Shown one piece after another: positions 11,021-21,768 of a DNA stretch of 64,000 nucleotides. Position 1 is the stretch's first letter. Every line of letters begins with the position of its first letter. The notes under the pieces are model-generated. The model ran no database searches. It was not told where the DNA came from and saw nothing but the letters and a program-made list of their open reading frames with translations. The DNA lies in contig NC_089783.1 in NCBI RefSeq assembly GCF_040412425.1, positions 44,837,625 to 44,901,624 on the forward strand. Reading direction: 5' to 3'. This stretch comes from Macrobrachium rosenbergii (taxonomy: Eukaryota; Arthropoda; Malacostraca; Decapoda; Palaemonidae). The position numbers and the translations under genes are program-made.

Positions 11021-11499
11021 ATCATCACATTATACAGCAATATACCACTGAAAGCGTTGATAAATATAGATTGATGGAGTCAAGTGGAACAAAGATATTA
11101 GAAAAGGACTTTAGAACAAACGTCATCCATATTGTTCAGTGACAGGTTGTCTCGAAACTAAAAGGATACGAGACGTTTTGAAGAGCAGTTATGGCACAGT
11201 AACCAAAGTTTAATAATTCAAGAAAACTAAAATCTGAAATAGGATTAAAAATGGCCAGTCTGGTGGCCCTGCAACAGGAAGGTCTCCAACACAAAACATG
11301 AAAGATAAAACATTCATTGGACCAACTCTATTTCACCAAGCTAAATCATAAATTAACCTTATTTCTGTTACATTCCACTTTAAATTTTTAAATGTCAAGA
11401 GATATTTAGGTTCAAGGAAGCTTTTTTTTTGTACAACGAGGGACAGGAATAGTCAACGATAGCCCGTTTAGTTCATCTCAACTTCAACAGATGGCGTTA
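11021..11499. other. Intergenic DNA, nothing recognised
   Basis: AT-rich sequence without an ORF or a repeat that I can identify. Confidence 0.4.
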
Positions 11500-11630
11500 A
11501 GAGCGAATCCCAGCGCCCTCATAACAAAAGACGCCATCTTTCCTTTCCTCGCATAGTTGTGTCCGCAAGTTACCGCCATCAACTGTTCCGCTTAGGTTGC
11601 ATCCCTAGACTGTTCTTCTGATTGAAGCAG
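11500..11630 (+). other. Possible 5' leader exon upstream of SUB1
   Basis: A less AT-rich stretch contains CGCCATC twice and ends in GATTGAAGCAG followed by GTACAG, which can serve as a donor. The SUB1 coding exon at 20,830 begins with 21 bases of leader after an AG acceptor, so an upstream non-coding exon must exist. This is one candidate, on the right strand and 9.2 kb away. A nearer leader is equally possible. Confidence 0.25.
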
Positions 11631-12346
11631 GTACAGTACGTAATATCATCTTCTTATGTGATATTCTACAGGATGTGTGTGTGTCACCGGTGGTTTTGGT
11701 AACGCCCGGATAAGATCTATTCAAGATAATAGAGCATTTTACTCGTTTGCAAAATTTGAGCGCGGACGGACAGTATCCGCCGAAGCGGACCATTTTGCAA
11801 ATTTTAGCATCAGGATGGTTATCGAGTTTAAAAGCTAATGATAATGGAATTGTTGAGGGTAGTTACACAGAGGAGGGGGGTCGGTGTCGGGAAGTGCGTA
11901 TTTAGTAGCAGTCCTTCGGGGATGAACGTAAAAGAGTAATCAGAAGACGGCAAGTTAAATTATTTCGGTCCCCCCTCAAAAAAAAAAAATTATACCGCGT
12001 TATATGCATCAAGTTTTATGTCTTTAATATTTTCAGTAAAAAAAAAAAATTATTGATGAACGATATCATCTTGCGGAGCTTTCCAGTAGAGTTACCGTCG
12101 TATTTATTGTAAATTAAATACTGAAGAAGGCGATGGTGGTTGGGGTTGCATAGCCCATGGTAAGTTGGGTTAACGGGTAGAATGCAACGTGATGGGTAGT
12201 GGCTGACTTTGGGGTTACCAGGTAGGGCGAAGGCAAACCCCCCTGCTAGGTTAGGGCAAAGTGTCCTCGTTAGGGTAGGTCATGACTTAATTAGGGGGGT
12301 AAAATTTTACAAGTTGCCAATAAAAAATACCACGTAACCCAGGGGT

Positions 12347-12634
12347 AGTAGCTCTTCCTTGGGGGAGTCGGTAGAGTTGTGGCCTAGCACTCGCTAGGCC
12401 CAAGTTCAACTCTCTGGCCGGCTAATGAAGAGTTAGAGGAATTTATTTCTGGTGATAGAAATTCAATTCTCGGTATAATGTGGTTCGGATTCCACAATAA
12501 GCTGTAGGTCCTGTTGCTAAGTAACCAATTGGGTCTTAGCCATGTTGAATAAGTCTAATCCTTCGGGCCAGCCCTAGGAGAGCTGTTAATCAGCTCAGTG
12601 GTCTGGTAAAACTAAGGTATACTTAACTTAACCT
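12347..12634 (+). mobile_element. SINE-A, tRNA-derived, near full length
   Basis: The head has an A-box-like GGAGTCGGTAGAGTTG near 12,364 and a B-box-like AAGTTCAACTC near 12,401, about 40 bp apart as in tRNA promoters. A body of about 140 bp follows, then the tail block (TAATCCTTCGGGCCAGCCC) shared with 8,564-8,640 and, in worn form, 30,128-30,190. It ends in a short ACTTA repeat (TACTTAACTTAACC). Pol III would start at the head. The tRNA of origin is not clear. Confidence 0.75.
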
Positions 12635-12639
12635 AGGTG

Positions 12640-13539
12640 TTAGTGACTGGTTTTTTGCCATGTTAGCTATGGAGGGAGGGGTATGGTCTCCCTTTTAAGT
12701 CGTAATTTGATGAGCTCTTTTCAAAACTGTAGGTTACAATTTCTTATGTACATTACGTTTTTGAGAGCCACTCACATATAAAACTAACTTCCAGGAAGGA
12801 AAATGAATTCTTTCAAGGAAAGTGAATTCTTTCAAGATAGGTTCCCTTAAAGTCACTAACAATATAGCCACAAGGCTTTCGTTTTTTCAATTTTGGGAGA
12901 AACACTACTGGTACAGCTACACAAATTCATACCTGATCTTAAAGTACAGGGCTTGGAACACTTCGGGTGTGTAACAGAACTTGGAAGAATTCTGTGACTT
13001 CTTAAAAAAAGATGAGGCTTCGTCATACTTTGTAAAAATTTCCTGAGGCACTAATACTATGTATATTCACACCCATGGAAAAATTTCCTGAGGCACTAAT
13101 ACTGTGTATATTCACACCCATTACACGCGGCGTCCATTGTGTGAATGATGAGAACTACAAACATTTTGCTGCATATCAGTCGTGGGTGAAAGTTGAAATA
13201 ATCAACGGAAAATTAGTAGGCTAATGAAATAAATGACTTTTTTTTTTCATTGGCTCTGAAGTAAGATCCAAACGAAAACCTGTTTTATTATTGGGCAATT
13301 TCAGTTGTATTCAAAAAGAGGCCTAATTACAAGAAGTAAATGTTTCGACTTAGTTGACCTGATGATCCTTGCCAATAATTTCAAATTCCGAGTCAACAGA
13401 ACGCCCGCGCAAATGATGTTCTCCAATCACATCAAAACAGTGTGACATAATGATAGATAAGTGGGTGAAGTGCACGGACATGCTTATGTACAAATGCACT
13501 CGCAGGAGCTCTTGAAGTCATGGGTAAGATAAAATGAAA
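12640..13539. other. Intergenic DNA with a 45-bp duplication
   Basis: Nothing coding. A 45-bp unit with core TTTCCTGAGGCACTAATACT occurs twice in tandem at 13,034-13,078 and 13,079-13,123 with one or two differences. Confidence 0.6.
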
Positions 13540-13675
13540 TATAGGGTAGCTCTGCGTCGCCGACGGCACTATAACATGACTTTTTCTGCAGTTTTTTGGT
13601 TGCTAATTATGAATTTACCTTTCATTTTTTGGCGCTCGAGTCTAATTAACCTGTAATTAACCCCCGAAGTCCATC
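13540..13675. repeat. Dispersed repeat R2, copy 2
   Basis: Counterpart of 5,040-5,165. The clearest shared block is TAATTAACCTGTAATTAA near 13,645. Confidence 0.4.
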
Positions 13676-14313
13676 CAACAAGGGGTTTCCATACACGATC
13701 TTCACAAGACAGAGCACGGGTACGTCTGTTTCGAACGGTTCATATCCCGTCCGGCAAGTGCAATAACTTGTTAACATATGGGTAACCCCGAGCCAGTACT
13801 AAACACGGCAAAGGACATTCCATTTGGCCGAAACAAACAGATGCACCGCCAGTATCAGAACCCCTAAAAGTGTAGAAAAAACCAGTTGAAAAGATAAAAA
13901 CAGGCGTGGAGCTGATATATAGAACTACCGATAAAATTGAAACTTAGAAAAAATCCTCAATTATTTACATAAATTTTATTTTTTAATGTGATAAATATTA
14001 GTTTGCAAGAATTATGTATATAGAATTTTTTCTTTTTAATTTTTTTAATGATTCAAAAGAAATAATAAAAAATCGAGTAGGGATGTTTGGACCGGAAACG
14101 AACTTTAACCCATGTTAGGGTAGAAAGGTATGAAAGAATAAATTACAACAGTCAAAAACATAACCCAGTTGAAAAATGTCAGGAACAATCATCCAGTTTT
14201 TTATAAAGTAAGATAATATAGGCCTGCAAGGTTAGTCATAAGATACATCCTTATGTAATCTAACCTAGGATGCCAGGCGCTTTAGTGGCCAGAAGTCCCA
14301 ACCTAACTTGATA

Positions 14314-14513
14314 TAGGCAGTCCCTGCTTACCGGCGGCATCTTTTAACGATTTTTTGGTGTAACGGCACTTGGCTAGCGATGTTAACCGGGTTTTCGGCG
14401 CCAGTCTCCGATTAACGGCGCCATGAAGCTGGGTTTTTGGCGCTATTATTGCTGACTTGGTTAGCGGCGCCCAGCTGGGGACGGAGCCCCCGCCGTTAAC
14501 CAGGGACTGCCTG
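14314..14513. mobile_element. MITE with GC-rich inverted ends, TA target
   Basis: A 200-bp unit flanked by TA on both sides. The left end TAGGCAGTCCCTGCTTACCG and the right end (reverse complement CAGGCAGTCCCTGGTTAACG) form inverted repeats of at least 24 bp ending in GCGG. The inside repeats GGCGCC and TTAACGGCG motifs and is far more GC-rich than its surroundings. A TA target and short length suggest a Tc1/mariner-type non-autonomous element. No transposase is present. Confidence 0.8.
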
Positions 14514-14632
14514 TATAAAATGCTGTAAATTAAAGGCATATGTTGTAATCTGACGCCCTATTCTAGCTCAACCAAGGGTGCTGGCTTGTTACATAGCAGA
14601 ACTCCACCCCCACCCTAACCTCCTCCAGACTT

Positions 14633-14744
14633 ATGGGGTGGTGATAGGCAAGCCAGCTGTATGGGGTGGTGATAGGCAAGCCAGCTGTATGGGGTGGTGA
14701 TAGGCAAGCCAGCTGTATGGGGTGGTGATAGGCAAGCCAGCTGT
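14633..14744 (+). repeat. Minisatellite, 28-bp unit, 4 copies
   Basis: Four perfect copies of a 28-bp unit containing GGGTGGTGATAGGCAAGCCA, at 14,633, 14,661, 14,689 and 14,717. The near identity of the copies points to recent expansion. Confidence 0.95.
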
Positions 14745-16511
14745 TATCCACAGAAATTAAATTTAATTTTACCCATACCATATCAAACGATATCCAAACC
14801 CAGTTAAACATTTAGATCAGTGATTTGTTATACAGCAGTTCCAAAACAGATACATTCAAATACGACATTTTTCTGTATAAGTGGTCAAAATAATGTAAAC
14901 TTTATTATACCCTAGTTGGTTTTAGGGCCTGCATATATCCAAATGGGTTATAAGTGGTTCATTTTTCCTAATGACTTGTACATTTAACCAAATTGCATTA
15001 GATCAATGAAAACATGGCTGTGTGTGCGCGCGTGCACCAAGCTCTCCCTGGGTGTGAAAGTGGCATGTGCCCATTGCACCTACTCCTTCTTCATCTTCAC
15101 TTTTGGTATGACCGCTTCTTGTATCTTTCCTATGTTCCTTTACCACAGCTCAGTCCTTGTGAATTTCATTATAGTCATTTTGTGATGGAGATAACTCTGC
15201 AGTATTGAATGCAGGCATTTTCCTTGAACGCTGTTACTTCCCCATACTAATCCACTGCTGAAGCTAAGAGACAGAATTGTGGATGCATTAGGTGAAGAAA
15301 TGCAGCCACATAACGTCCCCTTCCACCTTTCCTTAGTCTTCTGACCCCATTTTTGTTTTATGGGGAGATGTGTGCATAACTTACTGTGGCAGCCCTACCT
15401 CCCCAGCCCCAGTACTGGGCCATATAACTTGAATTTCATACTTTTATTCAGACCCGAGACATCCCGGGCATGTACATATGTCTTTTTCTACAGTATTCAG
15501 TTTGATTTGCTGAGTGATCAGTGTTTGTTGCTCCAGGTCTCCAATAACCACAATAGCTCCTAAGTCCTATGCTGAGTGGTATCCTACTCTGCCAGCTAGT
15601 CTAATTGAGGTGTCCAGAGAGAATCCCCCTTGGCCCACCTCTGTATGTCAGCTGTATGTCTTGAGGTGCCACCAGTCTGTTTAAGTGCTCACTTTTCAGT
15701 GTGTTTCCACTAGTTCCACAGAATAGGTTTTTCTTATAGGACAGCTCGGGAGATGTCTGGCTGCCTCTGAAGGGTCTTGGTTAATGTGTACTGGGAAAGT
15801 AGCCCATCACCATTTGATGTCAAAGGTGGGTCTATCCAGTTGGATTTACTCATCCACCTTTGTAGAGACAAATCCTCTCATTCTCTTTAGTGAGAGCCAG
15901 GTTCCTAGCTTAAGGGCTTATCTACCGATCTTCCTAGGTAGAGCTGTCCATGCTCATAGGAAAGTCGTACGTACAGGCTTGCCTAACTCTGGAGCTTTTC
16001 TCTCCAGGGTGGATGTGACTCTGGCCTTTGCAGCTTGACTCATACAATATAGAGCCTTGTGGGGAGCCGTTGGGTGGAGACTCACTCTCTAGACTTTCTG
16101 CTAGCCTTAGCCTCATTGAAGCTTGTTGGAGAATTCTACAGCCTTTAGTATTTTGTTTGGGACTAGTTAGTGGCAAAATTGAAGAACCTGTCAGCCTGTC
16201 TTTGATGTCTCTTTGTATTACCATCAGGGGCAAGGAGGAGGAGTCCAAGAATACCCTCTCTTTTTGTCTTGATGGACCAGTGAAGGGGGAAATTTGGTTT
16301 TTCCTCTGATGAAGGTGGTCTTCCAGCTCAATATCATCACTGGGAACAAGGCATTTCCATGTGGTGATATCAACTAGGCAGTCACCTTATATCATAATCC
16401 CACCTGATATCATAATCCCACCTTACCATGCCCATATAGGCTAGTCCCTGGTGCTGAAAGAAAAAGAAACGGGTTAAGGGAAGGTGATCACCTACATACT
16501 GCCAATTATCC
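14745..16511. other. Unassigned DNA left of the DIRS element
   Basis: Higher GC than the flanks from about 15,000 on, with several short open stretches on both strands (for example near 15,784-16,309), none recognised. It may be another worn transposon. A 17-bp direct repeat (TATCATAATCCCACCT) occurs twice near 16,390-16,425. Confidence 0.4.
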
Positions 16512-16681
16512 GTTTTATATGTGTAACTTACCAAGTAATTACATAGCTATTAGTTTCTACTTTAACAGCAGCTTTAGAATTGAAAGTTTGCAGTAGCACT
16601 TTTGTTTTGGTGCAGGTAAGTGCCCTACCCACTTCTGGGGAAGTATAGGTACAACATAGCTGAAGAGCTCAGTTCGTTTCT
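16512..16681 (+). repeat. DIRS left inverted terminal repeat
   Basis: Begins TTTTATATGTGTAACTTACC and ends GAAGAGCTCAGTTCGTTT. It is about 90 percent identical by eye to the reverse complement of 19,957-20,112. Shared blocks include TGGTGCAGGTAAGTGCCC and GAAGTATAGGTACAACA. Confidence 0.85.
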
Positions 16682-17079
16682 GCAGCTCAGTGACCATGCG
16701 TTGGTTGTTCAGCAGCTTTGTTTTGAAATTCAGGAGTTATCACTGGATGGTTTGGATTATTTTCGAAGGATTTGGTGAAGTATTCTTTGATTTGGTAGCC
16801 TCTGTGCCATATTTTCATAGCTTAGATAAGCTTAGCTTATCTGTGTGGTTTTTTGACTTAATTGTTAAGACTCGAGTGTGACTAGTAACTGGTATTGCAG
16901 TAAGGGCTGTAATATTAGGTTAGCCTCTGTAAATATGACGCGCATTTACTGGAGGAACCACATCAGGGCTGGGTGCTGTCCACTAATTCGCCAGCAGAAG
17001 AGGAACCTGAACAAGAACAGCCTTTGTTGTCTTATGCGTCCCTGTTAAACTTTGTTCTGCTTTCCATCGTAATTTTCCA

Positions 17080-17720
17080 CCACAGCGCCGCCTTCTCCTG
17101 GCTCTTCATTCATGTTACAGCGACCAGCAGGCTCGACTAAACTCCCGAAGATGACTTTGAATTTCCTCCAAGAAATTGTTGTCGGGTATTGACTCGTGCC
17201 TCTCAAAGAGGAAGTATGTGTTTTATGTGACCAGGGGAGCACCCTCCCTGGGAATTTTTGCCTCCTCCCAAGGAGACTTCTCTGGCTTCATTGATCCTGC
17301 TTGTAGATCAGCCTTTGACGCGGCAAAGATTGTTTTCTTCCTCTGAGCTCAACCGCTTGGTGATAGACACCTACAAAGTATTAGAGATCTTCAGTTTCCT
17401 CAACTGGATGGTGGGCGACTTAATGAAGATTGAGGATTGTTCTCCTTTACAGGATAATTTCGCTGCAAGACTGGCTCGGGGTTCTTTCATGCGCTGATAA
17501 GGCAATTAGAGATGGGACACAAGAACCAGCTGCTCTCTTTTCTGCAGGTATGTTGAAGAAAAGAGAAATGTGTTGCTCATTCGTCACCAAGGGACTGACT
17601 TCGTCCCAGAGATCCTCTCTTCTTTTTGCCTTGTTGGACAAAATCAGCCTGTTCCCTCAAGAGATGATGGAACAAGTAGCTACAGAACTTCAGAAGAAGG
17701 CTGTGCGAGGTAGCCAGAGA
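17080..17720 (+). pseudogene. DIRS gag-like remnant
   Basis: Two overlapping frames together carry the gag-like segment. One covers LASLILLVDQPLT and VLEIFSFLNWMVGD (to about 17,465); the other covers GVLSCADKAIRDG and LKKREMCCSFVTKG (to about 17,710). The same protein, in one open frame, is present on the minus strand at 39,272-39,745, which confirms that a frameshift near 17,465 broke this copy. The function is inferred from position, since the segment precedes RT-RNase H in this kind of element. Confidence 0.65.
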
Positions 17721-18310
17721 TCTCCTCCTGTGGGCTCACAACAACACTCATATCCTCACCCGCCTTGTTCAGGGCAAGTCAAATGTATTAGTGGATGAGT
17801 TGAGCCGTTTCAAGCAGGCTCTACCCACGGAATGGTCGCCGAATCCACAGGTGTGCACTGACCTGTGGAAATGGTGGGGAAAACCAGGGTAAACTTGTTT
17901 GCAATGTCCAGGAACCATCACCTCCCTCTGTATTGCTCTCCGGTGCTGGACCCTCAAGCGTGGGCAATGGATGTGATGCTCCAGGACTGGTCAGACCTGG
18001 AGGTGTACACTTTTCCTCCATTCAGATTAGTGAGGGAAGTAATAAACAAGTTCAGGACTTATCATCACCCGTCAATGATTCTGGTGTCCCCCCTTTGGCC
18101 TCAAAAGGAATGGTTTCCGGACCTTCTGGAACTTCTATTGGACTTTCCACGGCTCCTTCCACAGAGGAAAGATCTGCTCAGACAGCCTCATTTCAACTGG
18201 TTTCATCAAGGTTTGTCCACTCTCGCTCGCACAGGCTTCAGACTGCCAGGAAGCTTGAGAGAGTTAAAGGGTTTTCAAGAGAGGTTGCAAATGCTATTGT
18301 GAGATGTTGA
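17720..18310 (+). pseudogene. DIRS RNase H region remnant
   Basis: Across frame changes the translation gives VLVDELSRFKQALPTEW, then CTDLWKWWGKP, VNLFAMSRNHHLPLYCS, AWAMDVMLQDWSDLEVY and FPPFRLVREVINK. This 'D.LSR...LPTEW.....V...LW..WG.P..LFA' run is the end of the RNase H and connection region of DIRS polyproteins, followed by the link to the recombinase. The upstream RT motifs (YxDD) are absent. The gag-like piece runs straight into this block near 17,720, which marks an internal deletion. Confidence 0.75.
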
Positions 18311-18439
18311 TGCGAATCATCTTCCAAGCTCTACCAAGCTGTGTGGGCAGTATTTTGCAGATTGTGCAAGGAACTTAGCATCTCATCTTTTTCTACCTCT
18401 ATAGCCCAACTAGCTGAATTTTTACTCTACCTGAGATCT

Positions 18440-19290
18440 TCCCAGGGCCTTCAATGTCTACGATCAAGGGCTATAGATCCATGCTGAACTCAGTGTTCAA
18501 GCCTAGAGGTTTGGACATTTCCTTTAATCCAGACATTTTGGACTTGGTTAAATCCTTTTGACACCACAAAATGGAAGTTGCAATTCCCAATGTCTTGGAA
18601 CCTAGATGTAGTGCTACATTGGTTATCAGGCCCTTCTTTTGAGCCAATTCACACGTCGTCTTTTAGAGACTTATCCAGAAAGACTATTTTTAATTGCCTT
18701 AGCCACAGCAAGACAAGTTGGTGAGCTGCACACTCTGGATAAACAAGTGGGTTTTCCCCAAGAGACTGCAGTATGCATTTACATTTTAGGTTTCATAGCT
18801 GAAAACGAGAACCCTTCTAATCCATTGCCTCGTTCTTTTTCCATTTAAAGCCTTACAGAACTGGTTGGACCTTCAGATCAAAAGAGAGTGTTGTTCCCAG
18901 TGAGGGCGTTGAGGTATTACCTCGAGAGAACCAAGAATATCAGAGGGGATTTTCGTAATCTCTGGTGCTTGGTTAAGAATCCTTTGCTCCCTCTCTCCAA
19001 GAATGCTATTTCATTCTTGAGAGAAATTATTGTGGAATCTCACTTGGGGATGCAAGAAGATGGTTTACCTTTGTTAAAGGTAAAGGTCCTTGAAGTGCGG
19101 GCAGTAGCCACATCATTGGCTTTCAGACACAATCTCTCTCTCTCAATGATTATCCAATCGACTTACTGGAAGTGTTGCCCAGTCTTTGCCAACCGCTATT
19201 TATGTGATGTCAAGACAGTTTTCGAGGACTACAGTACGCTGGGTCTGTTTTCCGCGGCTGGCGTGATCCTTCTGTTTTCCTCTGTCTCCT
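18440..19290 (+). pseudogene. DIRS tyrosine recombinase remnant
   Basis: With several stops and frame changes the region reads STIKGYRSMLNSVFK (arm-binding region), then LIALATARQVGELHTL, where the R of ARQVGEL is the first catalytic arginine, then FPVRALRYYLERT, VRAVATSLAFRHN (box with the second arginine) and YWKCCPVFANRYLCDV, whose NRYL holds the nucleophilic tyrosine. The order and spacing match tyrosine recombinases of DIRS elements. In-frame stops near 18,560, 18,640 and 18,847 show that it is inactive. Confidence 0.75.
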
Positions 19291-19575
19291 AGTCTTGTTT
19301 AAGGTTGTTGAGTTTTGGGAAGCCTAGGTATACTTGGTAACTGGAGTACCCTCCAATCTGTGTTTTTATGGTCATGTTGGTTGGTGTATGCTCACACCCA
19401 GGCCAAGGGCAATTATTCTCTTTAGCTTTGTCCCTGACCAAAAGCTCCCACTGAAGTAGGTGCAATTCATAACGTTAACTGGTCATGTCCCAACAGGTCA
19501 AGATAAGCAATGACTGAGAGGCAGTGCCTTCCTGCTCTTGCTTTCTCCCCAGGTAAGGTTACAACAAGCAATATG

Positions 19576-19725
19576 GTAAACCCCCGTATTCGCGTTCTCA
19601 CGATTCGTGGAGTCACCCATTCGCGGTATTTTTCACTGAGAAATATTCACTAATTACTGTATTTTCATGTAATTTTCATGAATAAATGCACTTGTTGTGA
19701 TAAAACTATTAAAATACTCAGGCAT
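19576..19725 (+). mobile_element. MITE-B fragment (ACCCCCG-TATTCGCG family), nested in DIRS
   Basis: It begins ACCCCCGTATTCGCG and then follows the MITE at 37,355-37,697 through GAGAAATATTCACTAATTAC and ATAAAACTATTAAAATACTC. The right third and the right inverted end are missing. It lies between the recombinase and the right terminal repeat of the DIRS element, so it arrived after that element. Confidence 0.7.
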
Positions 19726-19825
19726 TAGCAGGGGTTTCACTGTACCACAGTGCTAACTTTTTATTTGTTTCAAATGCATTTCCATTTATAAATGTTTTCT
19801 GAGTAGTACATGTGTGAGATTCAGC

Positions 19826-19914
19826 TTTGTAATTACTTGGAAAGTTACATATATAAAAATGACATCTTTTAATAAAATAAGGTTTTATATATACTGTAAA
19901 CAAGTAATTACAAG
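19826..19914. repeat. Putative DIRS internal complementary region
   Basis: TTTGTAATTACTTGGAAAG at the left and CAAGTAATTACAAG at the right are facing copies of the sequence found at the element ends (TGTAATTACTTGGTAAGT), each followed inward by an ATATATAAAA block. Two termini meeting head to head is what an internal complementary region should look like. Confidence 0.5.
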
Positions 19915-19956
19915 ATCGGAGCCCATCCCTCCTCCCCACACATGGACATAGAGCAT

Positions 19957-20112
19957 AAACGAACTGAGCTCTTCAACTGTGTTGTACCTATACTTCCCCG
20001 GAAGTGGGCGGGGCACTTACCTGCACCAAAACAAAAGGGCGCTACTGCGAATTTTCAATTCTAAAGCTGCCGTTAAAGTAGAAACTAATAGCTATGTAAT
20101 TACTTGGTAAGT
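19957..20112 (-). repeat. DIRS right inverted terminal repeat
   Basis: Reverse complement partner of 16,512-16,681. Outer end TAATTACTTGGTAAGT. Confidence 0.85.
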
Positions 20113-20208
20113 CTATATTAAACATTATTGTATTACGAAAATGTCATCTTGTTACTACACTTCAACAACTGTTGCCTTTCATATTGAGAAGCAGTACTAC
20201 CTAAAATA

Positions 20209-20350
20209 CAGTAGGTCCTTGATTTATGGCAGAGGATCCGTTCCAGCACTGCGCCATAACTTGATTAATGCTGTAAGTTGTATTTCGCCCTTAATGATGC
20301 CATAACTTGACGTTGTAAAATCGAATCCACCATAAGTTGGTGATGCACTG
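20209..20350. mobile_element. Possible small MITE with TA target
   Basis: Flanked by TA, with short inverted ends CAGTAGGTCC and CAGTGCATCA (reverse-read). The inside repeats CCATAACTT three times in direct or inverted form. The ends match only partly, so this is tentative. Confidence 0.35.
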
Positions 20351-20352
20351 TA

Positions 20353-20829
20353 CTCTGGTTTGTATACCCAAGAAAATATGAATAACTTTTAATGTAACAT
20401 ATTTGAAATTGGTACTAGCAACAAAGAAAATAATCAGAAGGTATTGATAAAAATGTGAATCTTATCCAGCCTAAAATCAGTGCTAATATTATTCAGAAAA
20501 CAGTGTACAGTACTTTACATGATCTTTAAAGGCAATAGACCACTTTAGTGAAGGGTGTAAGTCAAATATTTTAATTGTTTTAGTTAATTGTTGAAGGCTT
20601 TGATGTTATATGAGTAAAAAGTTATATAACAGAATGTGACAAGGATGTAAGGTTTTTTTCTCTTCCTCCGGTGTGAGTTTTGACAATGTAGATGTGGAGT
20701 GAAAATTAAAAAATGCTTGAAATTCACCATTTTAAGACTTTATTAAGCTGTTCTTGAGGTTTTAATTATTTTATTAATTTAATATGTACAAATGACTAGT
20801 AAGTCTAAGCAAAATGTTTGTTTGTGCAG
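20353..20829 (+). other. Region upstream of SUB1 coding exon 1
   Basis: AT-rich DNA without an ORF. It is either intron (if an upstream leader exon is used) or promoter. A pyrimidine-rich TTTTTTTCTCTTCCTCC lies near 20,655. Confidence 0.45.
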
Positions 20830-20910
20830 GTTTCTCATCTAAACAACAAGATGCCCAAGCACAGCAAAAAAGATAGCAGTGATTCAGATTCTGATTCCGG
20901 ACCTGAAGAT
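20830..20910 (+). CDS. SUB1: PC4/SUB1 coactivator, exon with start codon
   Basis: The exon follows a gtgcag acceptor; 21 leader bases precede ATG at 20,851, and 20 codons follow up to a GTGAGT donor. The peptide MPKHSKKDSSDSDSDSGPED is the serine- and acid-rich N-terminal tail typical of PC4 (SEAC region), where casein kinase II phosphorylation controls DNA binding. PC4 is a nuclear single-stranded-DNA-binding coactivator that helps RNA polymerase II start transcription and acts in repair and termination. With the next two exons the protein is 110 aa, the length of short invertebrate PC4 proteins. Confidence 0.93.
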
Positions 20911-21578
20911 GTGAGTACTTGCGGTCGTTTTAATATTGCATTACAAATATGCTTTTATAAGCACAGTTGTGGTTGGGGTTCAGGCCTTTCCAAGAAAAAG
21001 TGGATTTGGCCCAAATTTATTTGTTTTAAATTCACAGGAAATATATCATAAACTTGGGTGTTTGGAAACCCAAGTATAATTTAAAGTTACATTAGCTGGT
21101 GTCAGAGGGTTTTTAAAGTTTGAACTATTAATGCTACCCTATGTCTTATGCTCTTTTATTGTTGTGCGCACCTTGTTTCTTGGTAGCTATTTGTTTGTCT
21201 GTCGATTAGGGTAGTTGAAAACAACAGTCCAGTGCTTTAGTTAATGGCTTCCTGGCTTGTTTAATAAGGATGTTGCCCCTTGTGTTGTCAGAATTGGCAT
21301 CAAGAGTCACTGGCAAAAAAGGAAACAAAATATGCTACACTAGCCTACATAATTTTCATCTAATATTGTACTTTCAATTATTTCAAAGATACATAATTTT
21401 TTTAACTTAATTTTCCAAATACTGTACTTATAGGTTTATCTCTCTACCCTAGAATTTTCAGAACGTTGTGGGAACATAACTTTCACTTAGTCTAGTTCAT
21501 GAAGATCAAGAGATCCTGCTGGCTATGATGATCTTGAATTGGAGGTAAAGCCAATGACCATGAATTTTTGCATTCTAG
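20911..21578 (+). other. SUB1: SUB1 intron 1
   Basis: A 668-bp AT-rich intron, GTGAGT to TAG. Nothing else is seen in it. Confidence 0.85.
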
Positions 21579-21768
21579 AGAGCACCACCACCTAAGAAAT
21601 CAAAGTCTGGTGGAGGTGATGGACCAGCCAGGACAAATGACAGTGGAGAGACTTACTTTGACATTGATGGCCTCAGGAGGGTCACTGTACGAGAATTCAA
21701 AGGACGAGTCTATGTTGATATTCGTGAATTTTACGAGAAGGATGGGAAAGTCCTCCCTGGAAAGAAAG
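21579..21768 (+). CDS. SUB1: PC4/SUB1, central exon
   Basis: This 190-bp exon lies between an ATTCTAG acceptor and a GTTAGT donor, in frame with exon 1. The peptide starts [15 protein letters not shown], a basic linker like the lysine-rich part of human PC4. It continues with the first half of the PC4 fold: [18 protein letters not shown], then [19 protein letters not shown]. These are the beta strands and loops that bind single-stranded DNA and form the dimer ridge. The phase-1 split glycine joins exactly to the last exon. Confidence 0.95.

Larger units (their letters stand above)
16512..20112 (+). mobile_element. DIRS-type tyrosine-recombinase retrotransposon, degenerate
   Basis: A 3.6-kb element bounded by inverted terminal repeats (16,512-16,681 and 19,957-20,112) instead of LTRs. 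Inside, in order, are gag remnants (17,080-17,720), the end of the RT-RNase H region (17,720-18,300) and a tyrosine recombinase (18,440-19,290). Near 19,826-19,914 two copies of the terminal sequence meet head to head, as expected for the internal complementary region. DIRS elements copy by RT and integrate as circles by the recombinase, leaving no target duplication. The reverse transcriptase proper is missing, apparently by deletion near 17,720, and stops and frameshifts run throughout. A MITE fragment has inserted at 19,576-19,725. Confidence 0.8.
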
